Source of the DNA: an uncultured Lysobacteraceae bacterium
Lineage (GTDB): Bacteria; Pseudomonadota; Gammaproteobacteria; Xanthomonadales; Xanthomonadaceae
Assembly: GCA_902825775.1 (NCBI GenBank)
Contig: CADECF010000009.1
Location: forward strand, 1 to 64,000
Direction: 5' to 3'
Length of the DNA stretch: 64,000 nt
Below, one piece after another: positions 16,126 through 24,699 of this stretch; positions within the stretch are counted from its first letter, which is position 1; each line of letters opens with the position of its first letter. The position numbers and the translations under genes were made by a program. Under the pieces are notes generated by a model that saw only the letters and a list, made by a program, of their open reading frames with translations, was not told the origin of the DNA and made no database searches.

Positions 16126-16602
16126 ATGAACATCCGTCTCATCAGTATTGCCGCCGCCGCCTCGCTGGCGCTGGCCGGCTGCGCCACCACCTCCCCCGGT
16201 TACGGCGGCGGATACAACAACCCACCGCCGCCGTCGTACGGAAATAGCAACAGCGCTTGCTACGACTGCGGACAGGTCGTAGGCATCCAGCGTGTCGCCG
16301 GAAGCGGCGCACCGCGGGCCACCGGTGCGATTCTGGGCGGCATCGTCGGCGCGGCCGCGGGCCGCGAAATCGCCGACGACCATACCGACAGCAAGGGCCG
16401 TAAGAACACGGCGACGATCGCCGGTGCCGCCGCCGGCGCGTTGGCGGGCAACGCCATCCAAAACCGGGTGAGCAGCGCCGAAAACGACATCACCGTGCGC
16501 ATGAACGATGGCCGCACCGTGACCATACGCCAGACCGATATGGCCGGCATCCGCCAGGGCGCTTATGTCCGCGTCTACAACAACCATGTCTGGCCGCAGT
16601 AA
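16126..16602 (+). CDS. SlyB-like glycine-zipper outer-membrane lipoprotein
   Basis: The 158-aa precursor has a lipobox LAGC with Cys19, then a Gly/Pro/Tyr-rich linker. The glycine-zipper region ATGAILGGIVGAAAGREIAD and IAGAAAGALAGNAI spans about 65-112. The end (DITVRMNDGRTVTIRQ) is the small beta domain of SlyB/PcpY-type lipoproteins. These stabilise the outer membrane and are often stress- or Mg-regulated. AGGAGAG lies just upstream of the ATG. A strong terminator follows. Confidence 0.9.
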   Translation: MNIRLISIAAAASLALAGCATTSPGYGGGYNNPPPPSYGNSNSACYDCGQVVGIQRVAGSGAPRATGAILGGIVGAAAGREIADDHTDSKGRKNTATIAGAAAGALAGNAIQNRVSSAENDITVRMNDGRTVTIRQTDMAGIRQGAYVRVYNNHVWPQ

Positions 16603-16623
16603 TCGCATCCGGCAACTGCGCGC

Positions 16624-16660
16624 AAACAAAACCCCCGGCATCGCTGCCGGGGGTTTTTTG
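16624..16660. terminator. Bidirectional terminator
   Basis: CCCCCGGCA pairs with TGCCGGGGG around TCGC, with six Ts on the right and an A-rich left side. It serves the lipoprotein gene on the plus strand and the cold-shock gene on the minus strand. Confidence 0.9.
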
Positions 16661-16678
16661 ATGCGAGGATAGATCGGG

Positions 16679-16888
16679 TTACATCGGTTCCACGGCGTCG
16701 GCCTGCAGGCCCTTCTGGCCCTGGACGACGGTGAAGCTGACCTTCTGCCCTTCTTTCAAGCTCTTGAAGCCCTGCGACTGGATCGCACGGAAATGCACGA
16801 ACACGTCCTCGCCATTCTCGCGGCTGATGAAGCCGAAGCCCTTGGCATCGTTAAACCACTTGACGGTACCTGTTTCACGGTTCGACAT
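16679..16888 (-). CDS. CspA-family cold-shock protein, copy 1
   Basis: The 69-aa protein is a single cold-shock domain. RNP1 KGFGFISRE (residues 16-24) and RNP2 VFVHFRAI (29-36) bind single-stranded RNA or [11 protein letters not shown] opens the barrel. It probably acts as an RNA chaperone or antiterminator. AAGGAG precedes the ATG. The mRNA has a long leader with an element shared with the second csp gene (see 16973-17033). It is about 75% identical by eye to the copy at 52157. Confidence 0.96.
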   Translation of the reverse strand: MSNRETGTVKWFNDAKGFGFISRENGEDVFVHFRAIQSQGFKSLKEGQKVSFTVVQGQKGLQADAVEPM

Positions 16889-16972
16889 CTGTCTTGCTCC
16901 TTGAAGCAGTTTGGTAAACGGCGCGAACCACTCGCGACGATGCTGGTTACAAGGAGGAAGCGAGGTACAAGG

Positions 16973-17033
16973 ATGTAGCGGATCGACGAACAGGGATCTA
17001 CCGCATCAGGCCACGATTCACGGTGACCCTTGA
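16973..17033 (-). promoter_or_regulatory. Conserved structured leader element of csp copy 1
   Basis: Plus-strand blocks AGCGGATCG, GGATCTACCGCATC and GCCACGAT recur in the same order upstream of the other csp gene (52454-52516), at the same 85-150 base distance from the ATG. In transcript sense GCGGTAGATC can pair with GATCCGC, with a loop of 10 bases here and 4 bases in the other copy. That the stem is kept while the loop varies suggests RNA structure. A cold-responsive 5'UTR element is the likely role (inference). Confidence 0.65.
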
Positions 17034-17134
17034 AACTCAGCGAAAGCAACTTACCCCGGCATTTGTGAAAATGCAATCGGCCGCCAGAGGCCCCAGAAAA
17101 CCGACCTGCGTCCCACTTTTCCAGAGGAAATACG

Positions 17135-17638
17135 ATGGATCCGAACACCGTTTATTACGCGATCGCCGCGCTGCTGGTCGTGGTCGGCGTGATCGGCACC
17201 GTGCTGCCCGCGCTACCCGGTCTTCCGCTGGTGTTCGCCGGCATGCTGCTGGCGGCCTGGGCGGGCGATTTCGAGCGGATCGGCATCCCGATGATCGTGC
17301 TGCTGGCCGTGCTGACCCTATTGTCGATGGCCGTCGATTTCTGGGCCACGGCGCATGGCGCCAAACGCGTCGGCGCGAGCCGCAAAGCCCTGATCGGCGC
17401 CGTGATCGGCACCTTCGCCGGCTTGTTCGTGTTTCCGCCGTTCGGCCTGTTCGTCGGTCCGTTCGCAGGCGCGCTGATCGGCGAGCTGTTGCACCGTCGC
17501 AACGTCGACCGCGAGAGCCTGGGCCATGCCGCGAAGATCGGTTTCGGCACTTGGCTCGGCATCGTGCTCGGCGTGGTGCTCAAGCTGGGCATCGCCTTCG
17601 CGATGATCGGATTGTTCGCGCTGGCTTGGTTGTTCTGA
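17135..17638 (+). CDS. DUF456-family inner-membrane protein
   Basis: The 167-aa hydrophobic protein has four to five membrane helices. The opening LVVVGVIGTVLPALPGLPLVFAGML and the central GAKRVGASRKALIGAVIGTFAG are DUF456 hallmarks. GPFAGALIGELL and a C-terminal helix complete it. AGAGGA stands before the ATG. Function is unknown for the family. It is 10 bases upstream of the MscS-type gene and probably co-transcribed with it, hinting at an envelope role. Confidence 0.88.
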   Translation: MDPNTVYYAIAALLVVVGVIGTVLPALPGLPLVFAGMLLAAWAGDFERIGIPMIVLLAVLTLLSMAVDFWATAHGAKRVGASRKALIGAVIGTFAGLFVFPPFGLFVGPFAGALIGELLHRRNVDRESLGHAAKIGFGTWLGIVLGVVLKLGIAFAMIGLFALAWLF

Positions 17639-17648
17639 TCGCGTCGAC

Positions 17649-19067
17649 ATGGCCTTGCACGCGAATGCGTACACTGGCCCCGAATCCGAACCCCCGATCG
17701 CGATGCCTCCCCACGACCGCAAGGCGCGAGTACGCGCCGACCGTACAACGCAGCGCCCGGCCTTCGCCTGGTTGCTTTTCCTGATGATCGCCTGCGTCAG
17801 CGGCGGCGCATGGGCGGTGCCTGCCGCGCTGCTGGCCAAGCCGGCCTCGAAAACCGATATCGTCGCCGTCGACCCGGCCGCCGACCGCATCGCGCGCGAC
17901 CAGCTCGCCGTGCAGTTGCGCGGCGCCGGCTTGCAGGCCGTCGTTCCCGAAGTCGTCAACGGCGTGGCCACGCTCGAAGGCATCGTCCGCACCGAGCAGC
18001 AACGCAAGACGGCCCAGGCCATCGCCAGCGAACTGCCCGGCATCGCCAAGGTCGACAACCGGCTCGAATTGCATACCGGTTTGTCGACGCGCCTGCGCGC
18101 GGCCTTCGACCTGATGGTCGCCAACCTGATCCGCCTGCTGGTGGCGACGCCGCTGCTGCTGGTGGCGGTGGCGATCGTGCTGCTGGCGTCGTGGTTCGGC
18201 GGTTTCTTCGCCAAGCGTCTGCACTGGTTGCGGATCAAGAGCAGCAACCCTTACATGGATGGGCTGCTGCGGCGCGTGGTGCATGGCGTGGCGGTGCTGA
18301 TCGGCTTGCTGGTCGCGCTGGACCTGCTCGGCGCGACGTCGCTGGTAGGCGCGGTGCTCGGCTCCGCCGGCGTGGTCGGCCTGGTGGTCGGCTTCGCGTT
18401 CCGCGATATCGCCGAGAACTACGTCTCGGGCGTTCTGCTCAGCATCCGCCGCCCGTTCTCGCCCGGCGATCATGTGCTGATCGACACCCGCGAAGGCAAG
18501 GTCGTTTCCCTCAGCTCGCGCGCCACGGTGCTGATGACGATGGACGGCAACGAATTGATGATCCCCAATGCCATGGTCTTCAAGTCGGTGATGCTGAATT
18601 ATTCGCGCAATCCCAAGCGCCGTTTCGAATTCACCGTCGCGATCGACGTGTCCGAATCGATCGCCAAGTCGACCGAATTGGCCTTGGCGCAATTGATGAA
18701 AGTACCCGGCGTGCTGGACGATCCGGCGCCGTCCTCGGTGGTCAAGGATTTCGCGCCGAGCGGGATCGTGCTGCAGTTCTTCGGCTGGGTGGATCAGCGC
18801 GAGACCGATCTGGGCAAGAGCCGCGGCGAGGCGATCCGGCTGGTCAAGGCGGCGTTCGCGAAAGCGGGCATCGATCCGCCGCAGACGACATACAACATCG
18901 TCAGCCGCCGCGCGAGCGGCGAAGAAGCCGCGCCCTCCAAAGAACACGAAACCACCCGTGGGGCGCAAGCCGACACGTCGGTGAACCGCGACATCGACAC
19001 CCAGCTGGCCGCGGCGCAACGCGCCGAGGACAAGAATCTGCTGGATCAGGGAGAGAACAAGCCATGA
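17649..19067 (+). CDS. BON-domain mechanosensitive channel (MscS family)
   Basis: The 472-aa protein has an N-terminal signal-like helix (about 40-57), a BON domain (about 75-137; ending GIAKVDNRLELHTG) and an MscS channel. Two membrane segments precede the pore helix GAVLGSAGVVGLVVGFAFRD, and then the cytoplasmic beta domain (PFSPGDHVLI, GNELMIPNAMV) follows. MscS channels release solutes on hypo-osmotic shock. A periplasmic BON domain could contact the outer membrane or peptidoglycan (inference). An internal ATG at 17703 is an alternative start. The C-terminal tail is polar. The stop overlaps the phospholipase start. Confidence 0.9.
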   Translation: MALHANAYTGPESEPPIAMPPHDRKARVRADRTTQRPAFAWLLFLMIACVSGGAWAVPAALLAKPASKTDIVAVDPAADRIARDQLAVQLRGAGLQAVVPEVVNGVATLEGIVRTEQQRKTAQAIASELPGIAKVDNRLELHTGLSTRLRAAFDLMVANLIRLLVATPLLLVAVAIVLLASWFGGFFAKRLHWLRIKSSNPYMDGLLRRVVHGVAVLIGLLVALDLLGATSLVGAVLGSAGVVGLVVGFAFRDIAENYVSGVLLSIRRPFSPGDHVLIDTREGKVVSLSSRATVLMTMDGNELMIPNAMVFKSVMLNYSRNPKRRFEFTVAIDVSESIAKSTELALAQLMKVPGVLDDPAPSSVVKDFAPSGIVLQFFGWVDQRETDLGKSRGEAIRLVKAAFAKAGIDPPQTTYNIVSRRASGEEAAPSKEHETTRGAQADTSVNRDIDTQLAAAQRAEDKNLLDQGENKP

Positions 19068-20224
19068 AGGGAACGCATCGGCGCACGGCCTGCGCATTCG
19101 GCCTGGCTGCGTTGTACGGCGCCGCGGCCCCTGCGCAGAACTATCAGCCCGGCAGTGCCGAGGCCTGCACTGCGATCGCCGCCGATGCGGAACGCCTGGC
19201 GTGCTACGACACAGCCTTGCAGCGGCAGGCACCGGAGACGCAGCAGGCCGATGCCGCGGCCGCCGCAGCTTCTGCCGAACTGAAAGCGAAGCAGGAAGCG
19301 CGCAGCGACGAGCCGGTGACCGCGAAAGAACGCGCCAGGCGCGCAGTCGACGGTCTGTTCGGCCGCGACATCGTCAGCAGCGACGCCGACGCGATCGCCA
19401 ATGCCGGCAAGGGTTCGCTGCTCGATCGCCGTTGGGAATTGGCCAAGGATTCCAAGCTGGGTCCGTTCCAGTTGCGCGCCTACAAGCCGGTTTACTTATT
19501 CCCGGTGTTCTGGACCAGCAACAAGAACGAGATGCCGCAGTCGCCGAATCCGAACAATTCGACGACCGAGCCCGAGCCGCTGGATCCGTTGGAAGCGAAA
19601 TTCCAGCTCAGCTTCAAGACCAAGCTGGCCGAGAACCTGTTCGGCGACAACGGCGATATCTGGGGCGGTTATACGCAAAGCTCGCGTTGGCAGGTCTACA
19701 ACTCGGAGATCTCGCGGCCGTTCCGCGAGACCGACTACGAGCCGGAAGTGATGCTGGTGTTCCGCAACAACTACAGCCTCGGCGGCTGGAAAGGCCGCAT
19801 GACCGGCATCCAGCTCACCCACCAGTCCAACGGCCGCAGCGATCCGCTGTCGCGCAGTTGGAACCGCGTCATCCTCAACTTCGGCCTGGACCGCGAAAAC
19901 TGGGCGTTGACGATACGGCCGTGGTACCGCATCCCCGAGGACGAGAGCGACGACAACAATCCCGACATCGAGGACTATGTCGGCCGCGCCGACGCCACCC
20001 TGGTCTACAACAAGGGCGGCCACGAGCTGGCGCTGATGGCGCGTCACTCGCTGCGCAGCGGCGATCGCTCGCACGGGGCGGTGCAGTTGGATTGGGGTTT
20101 CCCGATCAACAACCTGCTACGCGGGCATGTGCAGGTGTTCGACGGCTACGGCGAGAGCCTGATCGATTACAACCACCGTGCGACCTACATCGGTCTGGGT
20201 ATTTCGTTGCTCGAGTGGTACTGA
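19064..20224 (+). CDS. pldA: Outer-membrane phospholipase A
   Basis: The 386-aa precursor hydrolyses phospholipids in the outer leaflet of the outer membrane. The catalytic triad of E. coli OMPLA (His142, Ser144, Asn156) maps to His253, Ser255 and Asn267 in THQSNGR and SRSWNR. A signal peptide covers about 1-24. An N-terminal extension of roughly 100 residues (Cys35/Cys47, Ala/Glu-rich) precedes the barrel; the E. coli protein is 289 aa. It ends in aromatic EWY, typical of a barrel terminus. Its ATG overlaps the MscS stop, with GGGAGAG in front. Confidence 0.95.
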   Translation: MKGTHRRTACAFGLAALYGAAAPAQNYQPGSAEACTAIAADAERLACYDTALQRQAPETQQADAAAAAASAELKAKQEARSDEPVTAKERARRAVDGLFGRDIVSSDADAIANAGKGSLLDRRWELAKDSKLGPFQLRAYKPVYLFPVFWTSNKNEMPQSPNPNNSTTEPEPLDPLEAKFQLSFKTKLAENLFGDNGDIWGGYTQSSRWQVYNSEISRPFRETDYEPEVMLVFRNNYSLGGWKGRMTGIQLTHQSNGRSDPLSRSWNRVILNFGLDRENWALTIRPWYRIPEDESDDNNPDIEDYVGRADATLVYNKGGHELALMARHSLRSGDRSHGAVQLDWGFPINNLLRGHVQVFDGYGESLIDYNHRATYIGLGISLLEWY

Positions 20225-20271
20225 CACCGCATCGGGCGGCTTCTTGTAGCCAGCTGTGGAAGAAGCTTTTC

Positions 20272-20350
20272 TGTGGGAGCGGCTTCAGCCGCGAGCTTTT
20301 CGATAACGTCGCCGCCTGTTTAAAAGCTCGCAGCTGAAGCCGCTCCCGCA
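20272..20350. repeat. REP-like inverted pair
   Basis: TGTGGGAGCGGCTTCAGCCG and CGCAGCTGAAGCCGCTCCCG arms with a spacer of about 25 bases; the right arm carries small differences. It lies in the convergent gap between pldA and the CoA-binding gene. Confidence 0.88.
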
Positions 20351-20384
20351 AAAACTCGCAAAAAACCGCGAGAGTGACCGCAGA

Positions 20385-20825
20385 TCAACCCGGGCTACGC
20401 CAGCGGCGGTGCTCCACCATGAGGCATTGGTCCTGCACCACGTCGATGCCGGCCCGCAGCAGCCGCTCGGCGAAAGCGTCGTGGCGGATCCCGGTCTGCA
20501 GCCATACCGCGCGCGGCCGGGCCTTGATCAGATCGTCCAGATGCGGCTCGAGATCTTCGGGCTTGCGGAATACATCGACGACATCGACGCGCCCGGAGAT
20601 CGCCGAGACGCTGCGATGCACCGGCTTGCCGAACACTTCGGTCAGGTCCGGGTAGTAAACCGGCACCGGTTCGATGTCGTAGCCGACGCGCTTCAGATAC
20701 GCGGGGATCATCTGCGCAGGCGCAGGCGCGCGATCTTCCGGCTTGATACCGAGCACGGCGATGCGCCGCGTCTCCGACAGCAAGCGATCGATCTCGCGGT
20801 GGGTCTGCAGCAGCGATCCGGCCAT
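20385..20825 (-). CDS. CoA-binding domain protein (YccU-like)
   Basis: The 146-aa single-domain protein has the Rossmann CoA-binding fold of succinyl-CoA synthetase alpha. RRIAVLGIKPEDRAPA opens it, YDIEPVPVYYPD and VDVVDVFRKPEDL are in the middle, and AVWLQTGIRHD and VVQDQCLMVEH are near the end. Function of the family is unclear. The ATG overlaps the fumarase stop (TGATG), so it is translated after fumarase. The final Ser-Pro-Gly and stop are encoded by a fragment of the TAGCCCGGG repeat, hinting that the 3' end was reshaped by it. Confidence 0.87.
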   Translation of the reverse strand: MAGSLLQTHREIDRLLSETRRIAVLGIKPEDRAPAPAQMIPAYLKRVGYDIEPVPVYYPDLTEVFGKPVHRSVSAISGRVDVVDVFRKPEDLEPHLDDLIKARPRAVWLQTGIRHDAFAERLLRAGIDVVQDQCLMVEHRRWRSPG

Positions 20826-22390
20826 CACACCAGCTCCTTGACGGAATGTTCCACCACTACCGGAATCTTGCCGATCCGCGCCTGCCATTCGCGCGGCCCG
20901 GTTTTATGCACCGATTCGCCGGCGGAATCGACGGCCACCGTCACCGGCATGTCCTGCACGGTGAATTCGTAGATCGCTTCCATGCCCAGATCCTCGAACG
21001 CGACCACGCGCGCGGCCTTGATCGCTTTCGACACCAGATACGCCGCGCCGCCGACCGCCATCAGATACACCGACCGATGCTTGCGGATCGCTTCGATCGC
21101 CGCCGGTCCGCGTTCGGCCTTGCCGACCATGCCCAGCAAGCCGGTCTGGCTCAGCACCTGTTCGGTGAATTTGTCCATGCGCGTCGCCGTGGTCGGGCCT
21201 GCCGGACCGACGGCCTCGTCGCGCACCGGATCGACCGGACCGACGTAGTAGATGAAGCGCCCGGCGAAATCGACCGGCAGGCTTTCTCCCTTGTTGAGCA
21301 TGTCGACCATGCGCTTGTGCGCGGCATCGCGGCCGGTCAGCAGCTTGCCGTTGAGCAGCAGCACTTCGCCCGGCTTCCACGATGCGACTTCTTCGCGCGT
21401 CACCGTGTCCAGATCGACGCGGCGGCCTTTGGAGGCGTCGTAGGTGAGCTTGGGCCAGTCTGCCAGCGAAGGCGGATCGAGCATCACCGGCCCGCTGCCG
21501 TCGAGTACGAAATGCGCGTGGCGCGTGGCGGCGCAGTTGGGGATCATCGCCACCGGCAGGTTGGCCGCGTGCGTCGGATAATCCTTGATCTTGATGTCCA
21601 GCACCGTGGTCAGCCCGCCCAGGCCCTGCGCGCCGATCCCGAGCGCGTTGACCTTGTCGTAGATCTCGAGGCGCAGTTCTTCCAAGCGGTTGGATGAGCC
21701 GCGCGCCTGCAGATCGATGATGTCGATCGGCTCCATCAATGCTTCCTTGGCCAGCAGCATGGCTTTTTCGGCCGTGCCGCCGATGCCGATGCCGAGCATG
21801 CCCGGCGGGCACCAGCCGGCGCCCATCGTCGGCACGGTCTTCAATACCCAGTCGACGATCGAATCGGAAGGGTTGAGCATCGCAAACTTGGACTTGGCTT
21901 CCGAACCGCCGCCTTTCGCCGCGACGATCACATCGACGGTATTGCCCGGCACGACGGAAACATTGACCACGGCCGGCGTGTTGTCGCCGCTGTTGCGGCG
22001 CTTGCCGGCCGGATCGATCAGCACGCTGGCGCGCAGTTTGTTGTCGGGATGGTTGTAGGCGCGTCGCACGCCTTCGTTGACCATGTCCTCGATGCCCATG
22101 GTGGCATCGTCCCAACGCACGTCCATGCCGATCTTCAGGAACACGGTAACGATGCCGGTGTCCTGGCAGATCGGCCGGCGGCCTTCGGCGCACATCCGCG
22201 AATTGATCAGGATCTGGGCGATGGCGTCCTTGGCCGCTGCGGATTCCTCGCGCTCGTAGGCCGCGGCCAGGTTCCGGATATAGTCGACCGGGTGGTAATA
22301 GCTGATGTACTGCAGCGCGTCGGCGACGCTCTGGATGAAGTCGTCTTGGCGGATAAAGGCCGGGCGGATCGTGGTGCTGGTCATGGTCAC
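20825..22390 (-). CDS. Class I (Fe-S) fumarate hydratase
   Basis: The 521-aa enzyme interconverts fumarate and malate using an oxygen-labile [4Fe-4S] cluster. Three ligand Cys are in RPICQDTG, GAGWCPPG and IPNCAATRHAH. N-terminal alpha-type and C-terminal beta-type domains (FVLDGSGP, GKLLTGRDAAHKRM, YVGPVDP) are fused, as in FumA/FumB. Start may be 22390 or 22384 (MTSTT). It is the second TCA-cycle enzyme in the window besides complex II. It is divergent from the ECF sigma gene with about 115 bases between. Confidence 0.95.
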   Translation of the reverse strand: MTMTSTTIRPAFIRQDDFIQSVADALQYISYYHPVDYIRNLAAAYEREESAAAKDAIAQILINSRMCAEGRRPICQDTGIVTVFLKIGMDVRWDDATMGIEDMVNEGVRRAYNHPDNKLRASVLIDPAGKRRNSGDNTPAVVNVSVVPGNTVDVIVAAKGGGSEAKSKFAMLNPSDSIVDWVLKTVPTMGAGWCPPGMLGIGIGGTAEKAMLLAKEALMEPIDIIDLQARGSSNRLEELRLEIYDKVNALGIGAQGLGGLTTVLDIKIKDYPTHAANLPVAMIPNCAATRHAHFVLDGSGPVMLDPPSLADWPKLTYDASKGRRVDLDTVTREEVASWKPGEVLLLNGKLLTGRDAAHKRMVDMLNKGESLPVDFAGRFIYYVGPVDPVRDEAVGPAGPTTATRMDKFTEQVLSQTGLLGMVGKAERGPAAIEAIRKHRSVYLMAVGGAAYLVSKAIKAARVVAFEDLGMEAIYEFTVQDMPVTVAVDSAGESVHKTGPREWQARIGKIPVVVEHSVKELV

Positions 22391-22505
22391 GGCTGGCGAA
22401 AAGGGGCGCTGGCGAGGTAGTCGCCTATTTTAGCGCGCCGCGCGCCTGCGACCGGGCCCACAGGCCCTCCAGCGCTTAAACCTTCGGCCGTCTCCAGGCA
22501 TCTGA

Positions 22506-23102
22506 ATGAGTATGCTGATGGCCACGATGACCGAGCTGATGCCCGCCTCAAGCCTGGCCGCGACCGCCGAGGATACCGACGATGCCTTGGTGCGTGCGGC
22601 GAGCGCCGGCGACATGGCCGCCTTCGAGGCGCTGTACCGGCGGCACCTGGGACGGGTGCATGGCGTGATCCTGCGCCTGGTCGGCGGCCAGAACGGCCGG
22701 GCCGAGGATTTGACCCAGGAAGCTTTCGTAAGGGCATGGCAGGCGTTGCCGTCCTACCGTTTCGAAAGCGCCTTCGGCACCTGGCTGTACCGGCTGGCGG
22801 CGAACACGGCGCTGATGGAATTGCGCTCGCGCCGCAGCCAGCCGCTGATGGACGCCGACGATGGCTACGACGGCATCGGCAGCGTCGATTCGGCAGGCCA
22901 TACCACGGCGCTGTCGACCGACCTGGAACGCGTCGTCGCCACCTTGCCGCCGCGGGCGCGTGCGGTGCTGGTGCTGCACGATGTGGAAGGTTGGAAGCAC
23001 GAGGAAATCGCCGCCCAGCTCGATATGGCGGTAGGCAGTTCGAAGGCGCAGTTGCACCGCGCGCGCATGTTGTTGCGCACGCGGCTCGGAGGTGAAGCAT
23101 GA
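22506..23102 (+). CDS. ECF sigma factor
   Basis: The 198-aa sigma-70 family factor has region 2 (FEALYRRHLGRVHGVIL, DLTQEAFVRAWQALPSYR; about 40-90) and region 4 (PPRARAVLVLHDVEGWKHEEIAAQL with the recognition helix MAVGSSKAQLHRAR; about 138-190). Regions 1.1 and 3 are absent, as expected for group 4. Several Met codons near the start leave 22506 or 22527 open. Its stop overlaps the start of the next gene, which has anti-sigma features. The target promoter is unknown but may include its own operon. Confidence 0.93.
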   Translation: MSMLMATMTELMPASSLAATAEDTDDALVRAASAGDMAAFEALYRRHLGRVHGVILRLVGGQNGRAEDLTQEAFVRAWQALPSYRFESAFGTWLYRLAANTALMELRSRRSQPLMDADDGYDGIGSVDSAGHTTALSTDLERVVATLPPRARAVLVLHDVEGWKHEEIAAQLDMAVGSSKAQLHRARMLLRTRLGGEA

Positions 23103-23686
23103 GTTCCAACGGAAACGACCGGATGCAGGACCAGGACCGCGGCGACGACATGCCCGACGCCCTGCGCTGGCAGTTGCGCGGCCTGCGCCGCGACGCCCTG
23201 CCCCAGCGCGACCTGTGGGCCGGCATCGCCGAGCGGATTTCCGCCCAGGCGGGCACGGCGCCGGCCGTGCAAGCCGCACCGTCGAACGTGATATCGCTGC
23301 GCTCGCGCCCGCTCGGCTGGCTGGCGATGGCGGCCTCGGTCGCGATCGCGGTGGGCATCGGTTGGCAACTGCGTCCGGCCGCCCTGCAGCAGACCTCGCA
23401 GCCCGAACCTTTCGCACAAACTTCGGCCCACCCCAGCGACCCCACCGCGACCCTGCTCTCGCGCGAAGCCGCGGCGATGACCTGGGAATACAAAGCCGCA
23501 TTGCGCGAAATCGACGCCCAGAAAAATCCGGTCGCCGACGCCCGCGCATTACGCCAACTGGACCGCAGCGCCGCGCAAGTGCGCAGCGCGCTGGCCCAGG
23601 ATCCCGAAGCCCGCTTCCTGCTCGAGCGGCTGCAGAAGCTATACGCGCAGCGGCTCGCCCTGACCCAACGCCTTGCCCTTAGTTGA
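23099..23686 (+). CDS. Putative membrane anti-sigma factor
   Basis: The 195-aa protein has one membrane segment (PLGWLAMAASVAIAVGIGWQL, about 77-97), with an acidic cytoplasmic N-terminus and a helical periplasmic C-terminus. This topology and the ATGA overlap with the ECF sigma gene indicate an anti-sigma factor. No HxxxCxxC zinc motif is visible. LPQRDLWAGIAERI before the helix is a motif frequently seen in proteins of this operon type. The C-terminal helix (EARFLLERLQKLYAQRLALTQ) may form a coiled coil. Confidence 0.75.
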   Translation: MSSNGNDRMQDQDRGDDMPDALRWQLRGLRRDALPQRDLWAGIAERISAQAGTAPAVQAAPSNVISLRSRPLGWLAMAASVAIAVGIGWQLRPAALQQTSQPEPFAQTSAHPSDPTATLLSREAAAMTWEYKAALREIDAQKNPVADARALRQLDRSAAQVRSALAQDPEARFLLERLQKLYAQRLALTQRLALS

Positions 23687-23751
23687 TAGCCTTGAAGTCT
23701 GCACAGCGATCTAAACCGATACCCGCTGAACCCGATTCCCGGAGAAACACC

Positions 23752-24636
23752 ATGAAACTGCAACTGCTCACCCTGGCCTTGCTCGCCGGACTGTCCGCCC
23801 CGGCCTGGGCGGGGAAACCCATCGACGAAACCCACGCGCTCGACCGGCGCGGCACCGTCGGCATCGAGAACGTCAAGGGCCGCATCGAAGTGCGCGTCTG
23901 GGATCGTCCCGAAGTGCATATCGGCGGCAGCCTGGGCGACGGCGTGGAACGCTTCGAAGTGGAAGGCGGCGGCGACCGCCTGGACATCGAAGTCAAATAT
24001 CCCAACAACAACCGCAACACCGAGCCCACCACGTTGCTGCTGAAAGTGCCCACTCTGGCCAGCCTGGACATCGATGGCGTGGCGGTGGACATCGACGTGG
24101 TCGGCACCGCCGGCGCCGAACTCAGCATCGATAGCGTCAGCGGCAACGTCGTCGTCGCCGGCGCGCCCAACGAGGCCGATATCGAAAGCGTCAGCGGCGA
24201 GGTGCGGGTCACGTTGAACAGTTCCAACGTCAGCGTGCAGTCGGTCAGCGGCAATGTCGACCTGCGCGGGCGCTTGAACGGCGAAATCGAAGCCGAGACC
24301 GTCTCCGGCGACCTGCAGATCGATACGCGCGGCGAACGCGCGCACAACGTCACCGCCAGCAGCGTCTCGGGCGACATCACCATCCGCAGCGGTCTGGCCG
24401 ACGGCGGCAAGATCGGCACCGAGTCGGTCAGCGGCGATATCACCGTGATCGCGCCCAAGTCGTTGTCCGCGCGCGTCAGCGGCGAAAGCTTCAGCGGCGA
24501 CCTGAGCGCCCCTGGCGCCAACGTCAACCGCGCCAAGTACGGCCCGGGCTCGGACTTCGAGCAACGCTATGGCACCGGCAACGGCGAGATCCGGATCGAG
24601 ACGTTCTCCGGCACCGGCAAGCTCGAACTGAACTGA
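23752..24636 (+). CDS. DUF4097-family exported beta-solenoid protein
   Basis: The 294-aa precursor has a signal peptide (about 1-20, cleavage after PAWA). The mature part is built of repeats around the word SVSG or VSGD: IDSVSGN, IESVSGE, VQSVSGN, AETVSGD, ASSVSGD, TESVSGD and GESFSGD, spaced about 20-26 residues. This is the adhesin-like DUF4097 right-handed beta-helix pattern. GGAG stands 8 bases before the ATG. It follows the sigma/anti-sigma pair and is probably their main target or partner (inference). A terminator follows. Confidence 0.88.
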   Translation: MKLQLLTLALLAGLSAPAWAGKPIDETHALDRRGTVGIENVKGRIEVRVWDRPEVHIGGSLGDGVERFEVEGGGDRLDIEVKYPNNNRNTEPTTLLLKVPTLASLDIDGVAVDIDVVGTAGAELSIDSVSGNVVVAGAPNEADIESVSGEVRVTLNSSNVSVQSVSGNVDLRGRLNGEIEAETVSGDLQIDTRGERAHNVTASSVSGDITIRSGLADGGKIGTESVSGDITVIAPKSLSARVSGESFSGDLSAPGANVNRAKYGPGSDFEQRYGTGNGEIRIETFSGTGKLELN

Positions 24637-24659
24637 TCGTACCGGCTATCGCTTATCCC

Positions 24660-24699
24660 AAGCCGCCCCCTCCACCGAGGGAGCGGCTTTTTGTTTTTT
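24660..24699 (+). terminator. Intrinsic terminator after DUF4097 gene
   Basis: AAGCCGC and CCCT pair with AGGG and GCGGCTT with one mismatch, followed by a T-rich run. It closes the sigma/anti-sigma/DUF4097 operon. Confidence 0.85.

Noticed and set aside
16756-17148. Longer frame extending the cold-shock leader as protein
   Set aside because: It is out of frame with the cold-shock domain, and the conserved leader element looks structural, not coding.
22387-24564. Long open frame of about 725 codons on the minus strand opposite the sigma/anti-sigma/DUF4097 genes
   Set aside because: It lacks recognisable motifs and opposes three well-supported genes; long antisense frames are expected at this GC content.
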